A DNA stretch of 64,000 bases from Spartobacteria bacterium (GTDB lineage: Bacteria > Verrucomicrobiota > Verrucomicrobiia > Chthoniobacterales > UBA10450), in contig PLCN01000018.1 of the NCBI GenBank assembly GCA_003134785.1, positions 1 to 64,000 of the forward strand. The letters run 5' to 3'. Below are positions 8,364-16,833 of the stretch, one piece after another (position 1 is the first letter of the stretch; every line of letters starts with the position of its first letter). A program made the translations under genes and the position numbers. A model generated the notes under the pieces. The model was not told the origin of the DNA. It did no database searches and saw nothing but the letters and a program-made list of their open reading frames with translations.

Positions 8364-8413
8364 GCATCTGATTTCGCAAACGCCCAAACGAAGTTGATCA
8401 ATCAAAGAACTGA

Positions 8414-8538
8414 AGTGCGGAAAAAATACCTTTCGGAAGCCGCTAGCCCATAACGCGCGGCGCCAGTCACTTCATCGTCTTCAACGCCGTGCGCAACTGG
8501 CTCTCCTTGCGAACGCAGCCCCCCTGAAATCATTCACC
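8414..8538. repeat. Degenerate duplication, copy 2
   Basis: Second copy of the roughly 120-nt segment at 7274-7390, beginning AAAAAATACCTTTCGGAAGC. It sits just downstream of the methyltransferase gene that ends the four-gene operon. Confidence 0.6.
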
Positions 8539-8614
8539 GCAATGCAGATGGAGATAGTTGCACCTGTTTCAGAAGGCCAAAGGCGGATGTCGGCCCGAAT
8601 GCTGTCCCGGGCCG

Positions 8615-9511
8615 TCACGGTCGGAGACATCCTACTTTGACGACAGGCGCGTCGAACACGGACCGAGCGCGCGTCGGCAGCCGGCTAAAGAGAACGATCT
8701 CAGAAATATTGCGGCGTCCATCAGGAGTGCGACTGACAAGTGACTTGCGGACGATCTTCAACGCCCACCAGTTGGGATACAACCCGAGGATTTGAGCATC
8801 GAGCAAGCCGCTGACCGCGACAAACGCACCGCGTTTCGCTATCTCGCGACACGTTCGCGCAAGTCTTTCTTGATCGGTCCATTTGAAAAGCTTCTCGTTG
8901 TAACGGAGGAAGCCGTTTCCCTGGCCGAGAGTTGTGTACGGGGGGTCGGCGTATACGACATCCCCTCTCCGTGCCTCGACTAGAGCAGTTTCGAAGTCGG
9001 CTGTTCGTAGACGCGCAAACTTAAGAGCTTCCGCCGTTCGGAGCAGAAGGTCCGCTCTACAAATAACGCGCCCGGAGTCCCCGAACGGCACGTTGAAGAC
9101 TCCGCGCTGGTTCAAGCGAAAGACGCCACCCCAGCACGTTCGATTAAGATACAGAAAGCGCGCCGCTTCCCCGACGGCTGTTCTCGGAACCATCGCACGC
9201 ACCCGATAGTAGCACTCCGTACTATTCGAATATCGGCGTAGCGATCGGAGGACTTCATCCGGGTGCGCGCGAAGAGTTCTGAAGAACCTCATCAACGCGG
9301 GGTTCACATCGGAGAGGAACGCGTCACGCGGCCGCAAAGCGAAGTAAAGGGCCCCGCCACCTACAAACGGCTCGAAGTAGGAGCGGTTGGAACCGAGTTC
9401 GGCAGCGCAAACTCTCGCGAGCCTGCTCGCGATCCAAGCCTTACCGCCGGGCCACTTGACCAGTGGGCGTACGCTGTCACACGTCCTTTCATCTCGATTT
9501 GCCCTATTCAC
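8615..9511 (-). CDS. D12-class DNA adenine methyltransferase (Dam-like)
   Basis: A 298-residue N6-adenine methyltransferase of the MethyltransfD12 family (PF02086). It has KWPGGK at 19-24, the S-adenosylmethionine motif FEPFVGGGALYF at 46-57, and catalytic DPPY at 189-192. The GTG at 9511 is preferred to an upstream ATG at 9634: it overlaps the upstream stop by 8 nt (GTGAATAG), matches the family length, and removes a 41-residue extension lying inside the neighbouring gene. It is the last gene of an overlapped four-gene operon, where it could protect host DNA or mark the target state. Target site unknown. Confidence 0.88.
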   Translation of the reverse strand: MNRANRDERTCDSVRPLVKWPGGKAWIASRLARVCAAELGSNRSYFEPFVGGGALYFALRPRDAFLSDVNPALMRFFRTLRAHPDEVLRSLRRYSNSTECYYRVRAMVPRTAVGEAARFLYLNRTCWGGVFRLNQRGVFNVPFGDSGRVICRADLLLRTAEALKFARLRTADFETALVEARRGDVVYADPPYTTLGQGNGFLRYNEKLFKWTDQERLARTCREIAKRGAFVAVSGLLDAQILGLYPNWWALKIVRKSLVSRTPDGRRNISEIVLFSRLPTRARSVFDAPVVKVGCLRP

Positions 9512-10514
9512 TGGGAAACGCCGTGACGTCTTCGATGACGTACCTCCAGAACTTCCCGTTCGGTTCAGTAAGAACCACCTTATGTTCGTCTGGCACGTTG
9601 TAAAGAACCGTTGGAAAGCCGAGTGACAGGGCACGCAGGGCGAATGCCAGTGAGTGTGGCTTGGTTCCGCAGCAGAGGAAATATGAATTCTCGTCCTGTC
9701 GCTCTAATGCTGCAGCCGAAAGCGCTTTCCATACACCGATTGCATCTGCCGCATGCGCTCGTACGATTTGGTCTTCGGGAATTTTGTAACTATCGAATAG
9801 CTCCGAATTGTGGTTGTATGCCTTCTCGGCGTATTCGGGTATCACGCCCGGATCTGGAATAAGCACCGACACGCGATCCGGGTCTGCTCGCGCGACGACG
9901 CGGAGTGTCTTCCATCCTTCAAATCCCACTGAAACGAAGTAAAACCTTTTACTCTCCGGTTGATATCTTCCTAGCAAACCTGGGATCGGAACGGTTTGCC
10001 AGCGGCCTCCCGTGAAGGCTATTTCCGTAGCCGCCCCTTCGGGGTACGTAGCCTCGGCATAAAACACCGTGATCTTGTCCATCAAACCCGATACGAGTCC
10101 GACGGCACATACAGCTGAAGCGTAGTATCGTGGGCACGTAGAAATATCTAAGAGCAGGTGCAAAGGCCGCTTTCGCTCCTCAGCAATCTTTATCAGTCCA
10201 GTGTGAATTTTGGACCACAGCAGTTGAACATCGCGCGAAGAGCCATGTATCGACGTTGTTCGCTCGGAGACTTGCTTGCAATAGTCTGAGAGTATTTTGT
10301 CGTGTTTGTCCCGTAAGCCAAGAGTATCGCGGACGTCGAAATACATCGGCATCGCCTCGCCGAGTTTCACGTCCTGTGCTTTGGTGATACTAATGCATCT
10401 GCTATCCCAACTCGATGCGGTAAGAAACACGTCGAAGTAACCTTTCAGCTCCCCAGCCGAATTGAAGCAGTCGGATGTACCAGCTAAGTACGAGTCTCTA
10501 AAGCGAGTGATCAT
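9504..10514 (-). CDS. Unknown 336-residue protein of the candidate defence operon
   Basis: No family is named with confidence. Two blocks stand out: FDVFLTASSWDSRCISI at 27-43, and LHLLLDISTCPRYYASAVCA at 117-136, a hydrophobic strand ending in Asp-Ile-Ser-Thr followed by Arg. A third block (YFVSVGFEGWKTL) is near residue 190. This alternating strand/helix pattern suggests a Rossmann-like fold and recalls ligand-sensing domains found next to conflict-system ATPases, but that is inference. Its ATG overlaps the ATPase stop by 4 nt, and its own stop overlaps the methyltransferase start, so it is an obligate member of the unit. Confidence 0.7.
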   Translation of the reverse strand: MITRFRDSYLAGTSDCFNSAGELKGYFDVFLTASSWDSRCISITKAQDVKLGEAMPMYFDVRDTLGLRDKHDKILSDYCKQVSERTTSIHGSSRDVQLLWSKIHTGLIKIAEERKRPLHLLLDISTCPRYYASAVCAVGLVSGLMDKITVFYAEATYPEGAATEIAFTGGRWQTVPIPGLLGRYQPESKRFYFVSVGFEGWKTLRVVARADPDRVSVLIPDPGVIPEYAEKAYNHNSELFDSYKIPEDQIVRAHAADAIGVWKALSAAALERQDENSYFLCCGTKPHSLAFALRALSLGFPTVLYNVPDEHKVVLTEPNGKFWRYVIEDVTAFPSE

Positions 10515-12472
10515 TCCCCTTCCGTCACGAAAAGACTTCCTGTCTCTGGTTTCCCACCGGCGAGACGTTCACCTATTCGCTTTACTGTGTGAGCAAACCG
10601 TTTCGGATCGGCAATGTGCCGAATCTCGTCGATCTCTCGCAGTGAAATCAAAGTGTTGTAGTAGGCTCCTCGATAAGAGAAGCCGTATGCTGCCGAAAGC
10701 GACGTATGAACACGGAACTTCTTCGAACTACTTCCCTCTTGAATCACTACGAGAAAGCCTGCCTCGGCCGCGTCACGAATTAGCGCAAGCAGCTCCGCGT
10801 ATGTTTTCCGCTCGCCTTCGCTGAAATCGACAGTAAACAATCCGCGTTCGGTGGCTTCGAGAGGAGCCTTCCCTGGTCCCGTCGTTTGAACGATGCGGGT
10901 TATCTCGGCCAATGCATCGATAATTCGGCCTGCCTCAGTGGGCGAGAGAACCCCGGACTCTCGAAGTGAATTGCGCTTGTTCAGGCTTGCTCGCTTGATC
11001 GCTGCGTCCTGAACTTTGAGGCTTGGGGTTTGTTCAATGAAGCCCCGGACCGGCAGTTTACTCTCGACGAAAATCTCATGCAGGAAGTTCAGGTAGTCTC
11101 GAATGCAGAGGTCGCTCATTTGGAGCACCATTTTCGCGGACGCGTAGCGCACATCTGCTCCTAGCTCGGCGCACAAGGATAAATACGCCGCAACCATTTT
11201 CTTCCGCAGGTTTGCGCTTTGCTGTGCGCGCCGCATCCACTTTGGGTCGCTTGGCTCTGGTAGTCCAACCCTAAGTTTATCCAAAAGATACGCTTGGTAA
11301 ATTAGAGGCGTACCAGCGGTATCCTGTTCATCATCACCGGAGGGCGGCTGGTTCTCGAGCAAGTTCGCGAAAAATGGTTCCTTCGCGATCTCGCGCGCCG
11401 ACTTTAAGAGCTTCTTAGCGTATGCTTTCTCAGACGTCGAAAGAATCGATAGCAGTAGCTGGTTAATGCTCAAACGACCCAAGCATGCGATCGCATCGAA
11501 CTTAACCGTGAAATCCTTTAATCGTTCTTGTATGCGGACCGTCGAGACGCCTTCCGCAAGAGAACGGAACTCTTTGTCATTCATCTGGTCGAGTAATACC
11601 AATCGACGGTCGGCGTCCGACAAACTTAGATTTGGCACATAGGTTGTTGAAGGATCTTCCGGCCTGCGAACGAATGACACTAGGTGAAATAATGGCCACT
11701 TTGATAATCGGACGAGCGTGTTGAGGACCCTTTGATGTGCGACGCTGAGACACTCTCCCTCGTCCATGCAGACCTTAAAATGCCAGCTAGCAGTTCCGTC
11801 CTCTGTACTGCGGTTACATAAATCTCCCAGCTTGCCCCCAACGTCTCTCCCGAGTTGTCCGCATTGCGCGGTCAGAAATTGCTCGACCGATGCGTCGATC
11901 GCTCGTCCGTGTACCGCGTAATCAGCGAGTGCAGTCTGGATCCGTCGCATCTCTTGGCTGAGACCCTTCAGTGTCGTCGACGGACGCGACGCATGACGGC
12001 CGTATGGATTTGTCGCCCTCCACAAATGCGCGAAGACTTCGGCAACGCACGCTTGCTCGTCGTCTGCCGAGATGCGCAGGACGTTGTTGCTAATTAGCTC
12101 CGCGATTGCATCGCTCAGCAGTTGTAGAGCGATCGCATCTAGGTAAATGCCCGGAACGAGCGCCCGAGAAAGATCACTTTCGCTAGCGAGTCGCGCATCG
12201 AATGCGTTTAGAACGTACTCCGGTAGCTTAAGGTAAACGCCTATGTATTCCTTACTAAAAGCATCATGGCCTAGCTGCCTTTTAAGCGATTCGTTACTCA
12301 GGCGTTCGTTCCAAGCGAGGGCTTTGAGGAGAGTCGTCTTCCCGGTGCCACGCGACCCGACTAAATACGCGGGACTGGGTGGTTCGAGAAGTTCGGAAAA
12401 GTTGCTCGGTAAGAAGTATAGATGTTGCCCTTCATATTCAAACCGCTTCGGTTCAAACGGGGAGCTGTTCAC
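10511..12472 (-). CDS. P-loop ATPase, ORC/AAA-like, of the candidate defence operon
   Basis: A 653-residue protein. Walker A is GSRGTGKTT at 39-47, and a Walker B with acidic pair is FKVCMDEGE at 232-240 (Asp237, Glu238). The insert between them and the long helical C-terminal half resemble ORC/CDC6-like and STAND-type ATPases of biological conflict systems. A later segment around 490-600 has a winged-helix feel (LRESGVLSPTEAGRIIDALAEI), which would allow DNA binding. It overlaps the phosphoesterase gene by 4 nt upstream and the 336-residue gene by 4 nt downstream. Likely role: the NTP-driven sensor or motor of the system. Confidence 0.78.
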   Translation of the reverse strand: MNSSPFEPKRFEYEGQHLYFLPSNFSELLEPPSPAYLVGSRGTGKTTLLKALAWNERLSNESLKRQLGHDAFSKEYIGVYLKLPEYVLNAFDARLASESDLSRALVPGIYLDAIALQLLSDAIAELISNNVLRISADDEQACVAEVFAHLWRATNPYGRHASRPSTTLKGLSQEMRRIQTALADYAVHGRAIDASVEQFLTAQCGQLGRDVGGKLGDLCNRSTEDGTASWHFKVCMDEGECLSVAHQRVLNTLVRLSKWPLFHLVSFVRRPEDPSTTYVPNLSLSDADRRLVLLDQMNDKEFRSLAEGVSTVRIQERLKDFTVKFDAIACLGRLSINQLLLSILSTSEKAYAKKLLKSAREIAKEPFFANLLENQPPSGDDEQDTAGTPLIYQAYLLDKLRVGLPEPSDPKWMRRAQQSANLRKKMVAAYLSLCAELGADVRYASAKMVLQMSDLCIRDYLNFLHEIFVESKLPVRGFIEQTPSLKVQDAAIKRASLNKRNSLRESGVLSPTEAGRIIDALAEITRIVQTTGPGKAPLEATERGLFTVDFSEGERKTYAELLALIRDAAEAGFLVVIQEGSSSKKFRVHTSLSAAYGFSYRGAYYNTLISLREIDEIRHIADPKRFAHTVKRIGERLAGGKPETGSLFVTEGE

Positions 12473-13740
12473 GGATCAGTCCTCCTTACCTGCCAGTGCC
12501 GAGCCTCTTCGCTTCTGTTATCTATGTCTACGAATCCCAGCCACTCAAGGTCCACCAACACCTGCGCTACGGTGCGCGCTTGTGGCGTCGGCTTTGGAAG
12601 CGTTGCTCGCACATCTTCAAGCCTCATAAGCGACTTTCCTATACGTTGTAAGACTGACTTCGCCAAATCATCCGTAACGCGGGCGGCGTCTCTAATTGTA
12701 CGGAGTGGAATACGGATGGGCGCCTCAGCGCGGACTTCGCCATCATTCTGAAAGCGAAATGGTACGACCCTGCAGCCCATTGGAACATCTGAACGAGAGT
12801 AGTCGAGTTCCAGCACGTTAAACCCCTGATCAAACTTCGGCACTGAAATTGAAATAAGCCTGCCGCGATGAGACTTAGCATTCGTGACTATCTCCACTGG
12901 ATCATCATGGATGTGACCGTGACAGTAGATTATTGGGTGGGCGCACTGTGATAACCGCGATCGGACGAGGCCACCATTGACCACATCGCTGTACATTTCG
13001 AACCGCGGAAGCGCCTGCGGTAACAGGTTATGATGCGCTACGACTACGCCTAATGAGATGTCGGACTGTTGCTCGAGGGTGGTCGTTACGACATTTACGT
13101 CCGCCTCGATGAAAGCGGGTGTGTCGAGTTGCTCCCATATTAGATCGAGATGTGCCGAAGACGACTTGATTAGAGCGTCAAGCTTATCTTTTACGTCAGC
13201 CGGCAGATACCGGCGCTCGCCGCATCCAATGCAGGAGTTCAAGGAAAACAGATCGAGCTTGTGCCCGTTCGCGGAGACACGTGTATGCCGGCATTGCTTT
13301 GCGGCAAGCACATCTAGTCCAACGTTCACCCACGCGTCGATAAGGGGTTCGAATTTCAAATGGACGTCCGTTCCCTTCGGATCACACTTAGTCCGATTGA
13401 CGTCGTGATTTCCTGGAACGGCGTGAATCTGCTCGGTCGGCCATATACCTTCGTTCATCCGAAGATTCTTCACGAGGTACTCTAGGCAGATTCGGTACCC
13501 ATCTAAGTTCCCTTTATCCGTCAGATCGCCGCATATAAGCAGGCCCGCTAAAGATGTTCGATGCTGATTGCAAATCCGCACAAGCGAGCGCATAACGCTC
13601 CTCACCGGACTAATGGACAGCTTGTCGCCTACACCGGAGGGGAATGCTTTGTCTTTCCAATCGACGAATAGCTTCGCGTCGAGATCGACAAGATGGAAAT
13701 CGCCGACTTGGATCAACCGGATTGTGTGGGTTTGCGACAT
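12469..13740 (-). CDS. Calcineurin-like metallophosphoesterase of the candidate defence operon
   Basis: A 423-residue protein whose first 290 residues hold all metallophosphoesterase motifs: GDFH at 13-16, GDLTDKG at 71-77, GNHD at 110-113, AHHN at 235-238 and HGHIH at 274-278. All the metal-binding Asp/His/Asn residues are present, so it should be an active two-metal phosphodiesterase or nuclease. A C-terminal extension of about 110 residues (from EAPIRIPLRTI) could be a winged-helix or partner-binding domain. First gene of the four-gene operon; its stop overlaps the ATPase start (ATGA). The pairing with an ATPase recalls SbcCD or MPE-STAND conflict modules, but the ATPase is not SbcC. Confidence 0.85.
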   Translation of the reverse strand: MSQTHTIRLIQVGDFHLVDLDAKLFVDWKDKAFPSGVGDKLSISPVRSVMRSLVRICNQHRTSLAGLLICGDLTDKGNLDGYRICLEYLVKNLRMNEGIWPTEQIHAVPGNHDVNRTKCDPKGTDVHLKFEPLIDAWVNVGLDVLAAKQCRHTRVSANGHKLDLFSLNSCIGCGERRYLPADVKDKLDALIKSSSAHLDLIWEQLDTPAFIEADVNVVTTTLEQQSDISLGVVVAHHNLLPQALPRFEMYSDVVNGGLVRSRLSQCAHPIIYCHGHIHDDPVEIVTNAKSHRGRLISISVPKFDQGFNVLELDYSRSDVPMGCRVVPFRFQNDGEVRAEAPIRIPLRTIRDAARVTDDLAKSVLQRIGKSLMRLEDVRATLPKPTPQARTVAQVLVDLEWLGFVDIDNRSEEARHWQVRRTDP

Positions 13741-13859
13741 CAGTGCTGCTTTCGGTCGCGCTTAAGTCACGGTGCCCGGAGTTCCCATGCATGTAGGCAC
13801 GTTAGGACACGAAGATTTGTGCGTATGGCGCCAGCGCATGGTTGATAATCTGCACACCG

Positions 13860-13970
13860 TAGCGAGAAATGGCGAGATCGCTGGAAAAGCTTTTCGTGCC
13901 ATGCCGCCACCTTCAGATCCCTCACCGCGATGCTGGCCAGAACGCTATCGATTGTCATCGACCTGATCAT
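13860..13970 (-). pseudogene. Glyoxalase/VOC-family fragment, N-terminal
   Basis: The frame starting MTIDSVLASIAVRDLKVAAW and continuing HEKLFQR matches the first strand-helix of VOC-superfamily proteins. It then loses similarity. No complete domain follows, so this is a remnant. Confidence 0.4.
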
Positions 13971-14280
13971 CTTCCCGGAAAGCCCGGCAAGCAAGGCACC
14001 GCTTCGCGGTTCACGCGAGATCGACGAGTGCCGTCTTTCCTAGGTCCTTGCGATCTGGACCGGCGAAGGGCTCCGGTCGCGCTTTTGCCGGGTTCGAGTG
14101 AGCCGACCTGATCACGAGGCCGAGGAGGTTGAAGGCGTTTACGTTTCTCCCGTTTCCGTTTCTCTGTTCTTCAAGTTCGGCGGGCTGGCGACCCTCCTTC
14201 GCAAAGCCTGCGGCGGGCAGGCGTCAGAAAGCGAATCTTGTGTGGATATAGGCGTGCACCCACATGGCGGCCATCTCGAA

Positions 14281-14380
14281 TCAGGAATCGCGGACCGGGT
14301 TTCCGTCCGGATCGATCAGCATCAGACTGGCCGGGCCGGTGCTGGATTCATCCGCCTCCCATTCGACTACGCTCCCGCCA
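14281..14380 (-). pseudogene. VOC-like fragment, C-terminal
   Basis: The frame reads VVEWEADESSTGP then ASLMLIDPDGNPV and stops. The DPDGNP turn is the usual closing motif of glyoxalase-like domains. It may be the tail of the gene whose start lies at 13860-13970, since both are on the minus strand, but the order is wrong for a single gene, so these are either two genes or rearranged pieces. Confidence 0.3.
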
Positions 14381-14497
14381 CGGCGGGCAGGCAGGGGCAG
14401 GCTGCTCAACATCCAACATCCAACGAGAAGAGAGCTCCGCAGTCCGTGGACGGAAACGATTGTTGCCTCCGCTGATCGGATGTCGTAATCTCAATCT

Positions 14498-14716
14498 ATG
14501 AGTGTAAGGGAAATCCTCGAGGAATTGCCCAGACTTGACGCGCGCGAACGGCAGACCGTGCTCCGCCGCCTGATCGAAATCGATCCTGCATTGGAAGTAG
14601 AAGAAACCCCTGAGATGCTCGCGGCGATTGATGAAGCGGTCAGCTCCTTCGACGCGGATAAGGGTGTTGGCATTGAAGAGGCGCGACGCCGCCTCGCTCA
14701 ATGGACTTCAAAGTAA
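14498..14716 (+). CDS. Antitoxin of a ParE-type module
   Basis: A 72-residue acidic helical protein (MSVREILEELPRLDARERQ, then an acidic middle and ARRRLAQWTSK). It resembles small addiction-module antitoxins encoded before ParE/RelE toxins. It overlaps the toxin start by 16 nt, the usual coupled arrangement. The toxin is frameshifted, so the antitoxin may be an orphan. Confidence 0.6.
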   Translation: MSVREILEELPRLDARERQTVLRRLIEIDPALEVEETPEMLAAIDEAVSSFDADKGVGIEEARRRLAQWTSK

Positions 14717-14999
14717 TTTACCAGCCCCTGGCGCTGGACGATCTCGAAGCCATTGTTCGGCACGTTGCCAAAGAAGACTTACAGGCCGCGGCTCGCCTTG
14801 GAATGTCGCTGCTCGACCGGGCGGAAAGTCTTGCGGAATTTCCGGAACGCGGCGGCAACGTCCGGCGTCGTCCCGACTGAAGAAGCTCGTTCGCACCCCG
14901 TATCTGATCTTCTACCGGGTCGACAATGCTCGCCGTTGTGTCGATGTGCTGCGGTTCTGGCATGGCACGCAGAATCCGCGCAGGTTGCAGCTTGAGTGA
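14701..14999 (+). pseudogene. Frameshifted ParE/RelE-family toxin
   Basis: From ATG 14701 the frame encodes MDFKVIYQPLALDDLEAIV through FPERGGNVRRRPD and stops at TGA 14878-14880. The remaining C-terminal half (KKLVRTPYLIFYRVDNARRC, then VLRFWHGTQNPRRL) continues in another frame to 14999. Joined, the halves make a normal ParE-type toxin of about 98 residues with the HGTQNPRR end. A single missing base near 14877 explains the split. It is either an inactivated toxin or an assembly error. Confidence 0.75.
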
Positions 15000-15176
15000 C
15001 TGTCGCGAGGTCAGAAACAAAATCTGCGTAAATCTGCCCAATCTCCGGACCAAATCGCGATCACGCTTCGCACAGCTCCGAAAGCTTTCGCGAGTCAATG
15101 ACGAAGCGGCTACAGGGAACAGCGAATCGCGAAAAGGCTTTGATCAATCGGGACCTGTGCGAAAACATCCGGCGTA

Positions 15177-15737
15177 ATGTCTCTCTCGCTCCAGCTCGGG
15201 CTGGTTTACCTGATCTCGGAAGTGCTGCTGACAATAACGCGCCGATCGCGCAGTCGCACCGGGACGAAGCAGGACCGGAGCACGCTCCGCGTCTTGTGGC
15301 TGGTGATCATGGTGAGCGTGGCAGCGGGAATTTACGTAGCGAAGCGTTGGCCGGAGGCGGCGTTGCCGCATCGGCAAATGTTTGCGTTCGCGGGCGTGTT
15401 CCTGTTTGTCGCGGGGCTCTTCCTGCGCTGGTGGGCCATCATCACGCTCGGCCGCTTTTTTACCGTGGATGTAACAATCGAAAAAGACCATGAGCTGGTC
15501 GAGCGCGGCCCCTTTCGCGTGGTGCGTCATCCTTCCTACACCGGCGTGCTGCTGGCTTTCGTGGGTTTTGCTTTGACGCTCCGCAACTGGGCGGCGCTGC
15601 TCATTATACTCGTGCCGATCTTCGCAGCCTTTATTCGCCGAATGAACGTGGAGGAGGATGCGCTCTCGCGTGCGCTCGGCTCGCGCTACGCCGATTACAT
15701 GAGGCGCACCAAACGGCTCGTGCCGTTTGTCTATTGA
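15177..15737 (+). CDS. Isoprenylcysteine carboxyl methyltransferase-family membrane protein
   Basis: A 186-residue integral membrane methyltransferase (ICMT/PEMT family, PF04140). It has four to five hydrophobic segments and the S-adenosylmethionine-binding RHPSYTG motif at 117-123. The acidic ERGPF lead-in precedes it and the C-terminal EEDAL...YADYMRRTKRLVP signature follows. Bacterial members methylate unknown lipids or small substrates. It appears to stand alone, with repeats on both sides. Confidence 0.85.
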   Translation: MSLSLQLGLVYLISEVLLTITRRSRSRTGTKQDRSTLRVLWLVIMVSVAAGIYVAKRWPEAALPHRQMFAFAGVFLFVAGLFLRWWAIITLGRFFTVDVTIEKDHELVERGPFRVVRHPSYTGVLLAFVGFALTLRNWAALLIILVPIFAAFIRRMNVEEDALSRALGSRYADYMRRTKRLVPFVY

Positions 15738-15766
15738 AGTGGCACGAAGTGGCGGCCTACGGCCGA

Positions 15767-15858
15767 ACTCCCAACGCTCAACGTCCAACGCCTAACGCCT
15801 AACGCAGAAGAGAATCTGACTAATCGTGGGCGCTTCGCGCAGCGAAGCGGCTACAGGG
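15767..15858. repeat. CCAACGCCTAACG tandem scraps plus family B repeat
   Basis: Short direct repeats (CCAACGCTCAACG, CCTAACGCCTAACG) followed by the palindrome CGCTTCGCGCAGCGAAGCGG and CTACAGG at 15831-15858. The AGCGAAGCGGCTACAGG core also ends the elements at 23303-23411 and 36116-36238, and occurs inverted at 31596. Confidence 0.6.
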
Positions 15859-15939
15859 AGACTGCGAAGCGAGCCGGCTAGGTGGTTGAGATTTGAATCC
15901 GATGTTTACCGAACTGCAAAGTATCGGCTATAATCCGGC

Positions 15940-16152
15940 ATGACTGCGCAGTCGTTGATCATGAGCGACCCCGAGGTGCTCGGTGGAACTCCCGTCTTCA
16001 ACGGCACACGCGTACCGGTCGCAACGCTCTTCGATTATCTGGAAGATGACTATTCTCTCGAAGAATTTCTCGAATGCTTCCCGACGGTCAGTCGCGAGGT
16101 TGCGACGCGGGTCCTGGAGCAATCGAAAGAGGCGCTGCTCGAGCCGTCGTGA
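15940..16152 (+). CDS. DUF433-family antitoxin
   Basis: A 70-residue DUF433 protein (PF04255). The family signature DPEVLGGTPVFNGTRVPV is at 10-27, followed by the short winged-helix-like region LFDYLEDDYSLEEFLECFP. These proteins are antitoxins of PIN-like DUF5615 toxins. The downstream toxin gene begins on its stop codon (GTGA overlap), which supports the pairing. Autoregulation of its own promoter is expected for the family. Confidence 0.85.
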   Translation: MTAQSLIMSDPEVLGGTPVFNGTRVPVATLFDYLEDDYSLEEFLECFPTVSREVATRVLEQSKEALLEPS

Positions 16153-16475
16153 AGATTCTTCTCGACGAATGCGTGCCGTTGCCGCTCCGCGATATTCTTG
16201 ATCGATATACTTGCCGGACGGCGCCGCAAATGGGCTGGAAGAATATCCGGAATGGAGAGCTTCTCGATCTTGCCGAAGGTGAGTTCGACCTGTTCATCAC
16301 GGCGGACCAAGGGGTTCGTTATCAGCAGAATCTATCCGGCCGGCAAATCGCAATCCTCAAACTCTCGACGAACAAATTGGGTCTAATCAAAGCTGCTGCT
16401 GGTCAGATCCAAGAAGCTGTCGACTCAACCGGGCCAACAGAATTTCGCCGGCTTGAGATTCCGAAACGCGGTTAG
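16149..16475 (+). CDS. DUF5615 PIN-like toxin
   Basis: A 108-residue DUF5615 PIN-like protein. MKILLDECVP at 1-10 supplies the first acidic residues (Asp6, Glu7), MGWKNIRNGELLDLA the helix, and FDLFITADQGVRYQQNL the second acidic site (Asp53). It starts at GTG 16149, overlapping the DUF433 stop by 4 nt. The likely activity is Mg-dependent RNA cleavage, restrained by the DUF433 partner. It appears intact. Confidence 0.82.
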   Translation: MKILLDECVPLPLRDILDRYTCRTAPQMGWKNIRNGELLDLAEGEFDLFITADQGVRYQQNLSGRQIAILKLSTNKLGLIKAAAGQIQEAVDSTGPTEFRRLEIPKRG

Positions 16476-16833
16476 GTCTTTAAGATTGGAATGGGCAGGG
16501 ATTCGATCGGCGAACCGGACCGACGGCCTTCGCTCGAACCCGTTTGATTGCGCTCAACGCGGGCTCAAACAACATCCAACTCCGAAAGCTTTGATTCGAT
16601 CGCTTCCCGCTCTCTCACCCTCGCCCCTCGGGTTTTGTAATCTATGTCGCTCGCATCCCTGCGGCTCCATTCGCGAGCAGGCGTCCAACTAAAAAAGAAT
16701 CTGAGTAATCCCGGGCGATCCAAGCAATGAGGCTTGCGGCGAATCCAACCGCCACTCAACCGTGCTGGCAAACCATCACTTGCAACGCGCACATTGGGGG
16801 GAATGTCCCGGCATACCCGAGACTCCTCCCAGC
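16476..16833. other. Gene-free stretch
   Basis: No supported gene. It contains a GAATCTGAGTAATC string near 16697 resembling one at 15810, which suggests shared repeat scraps. Confidence 0.4.

Larger units (their letters stand above)
13741..14497. other. Gene-poor stretch upstream of the candidate defence operon
   Basis: About 750 nt without an intact gene. It contains two decayed glyoxalase-like fragments, listed separately. Any promoter of the four-gene operon should lie at the left edge, but no clear -35/-10 pair was identified. Confidence 0.5.
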
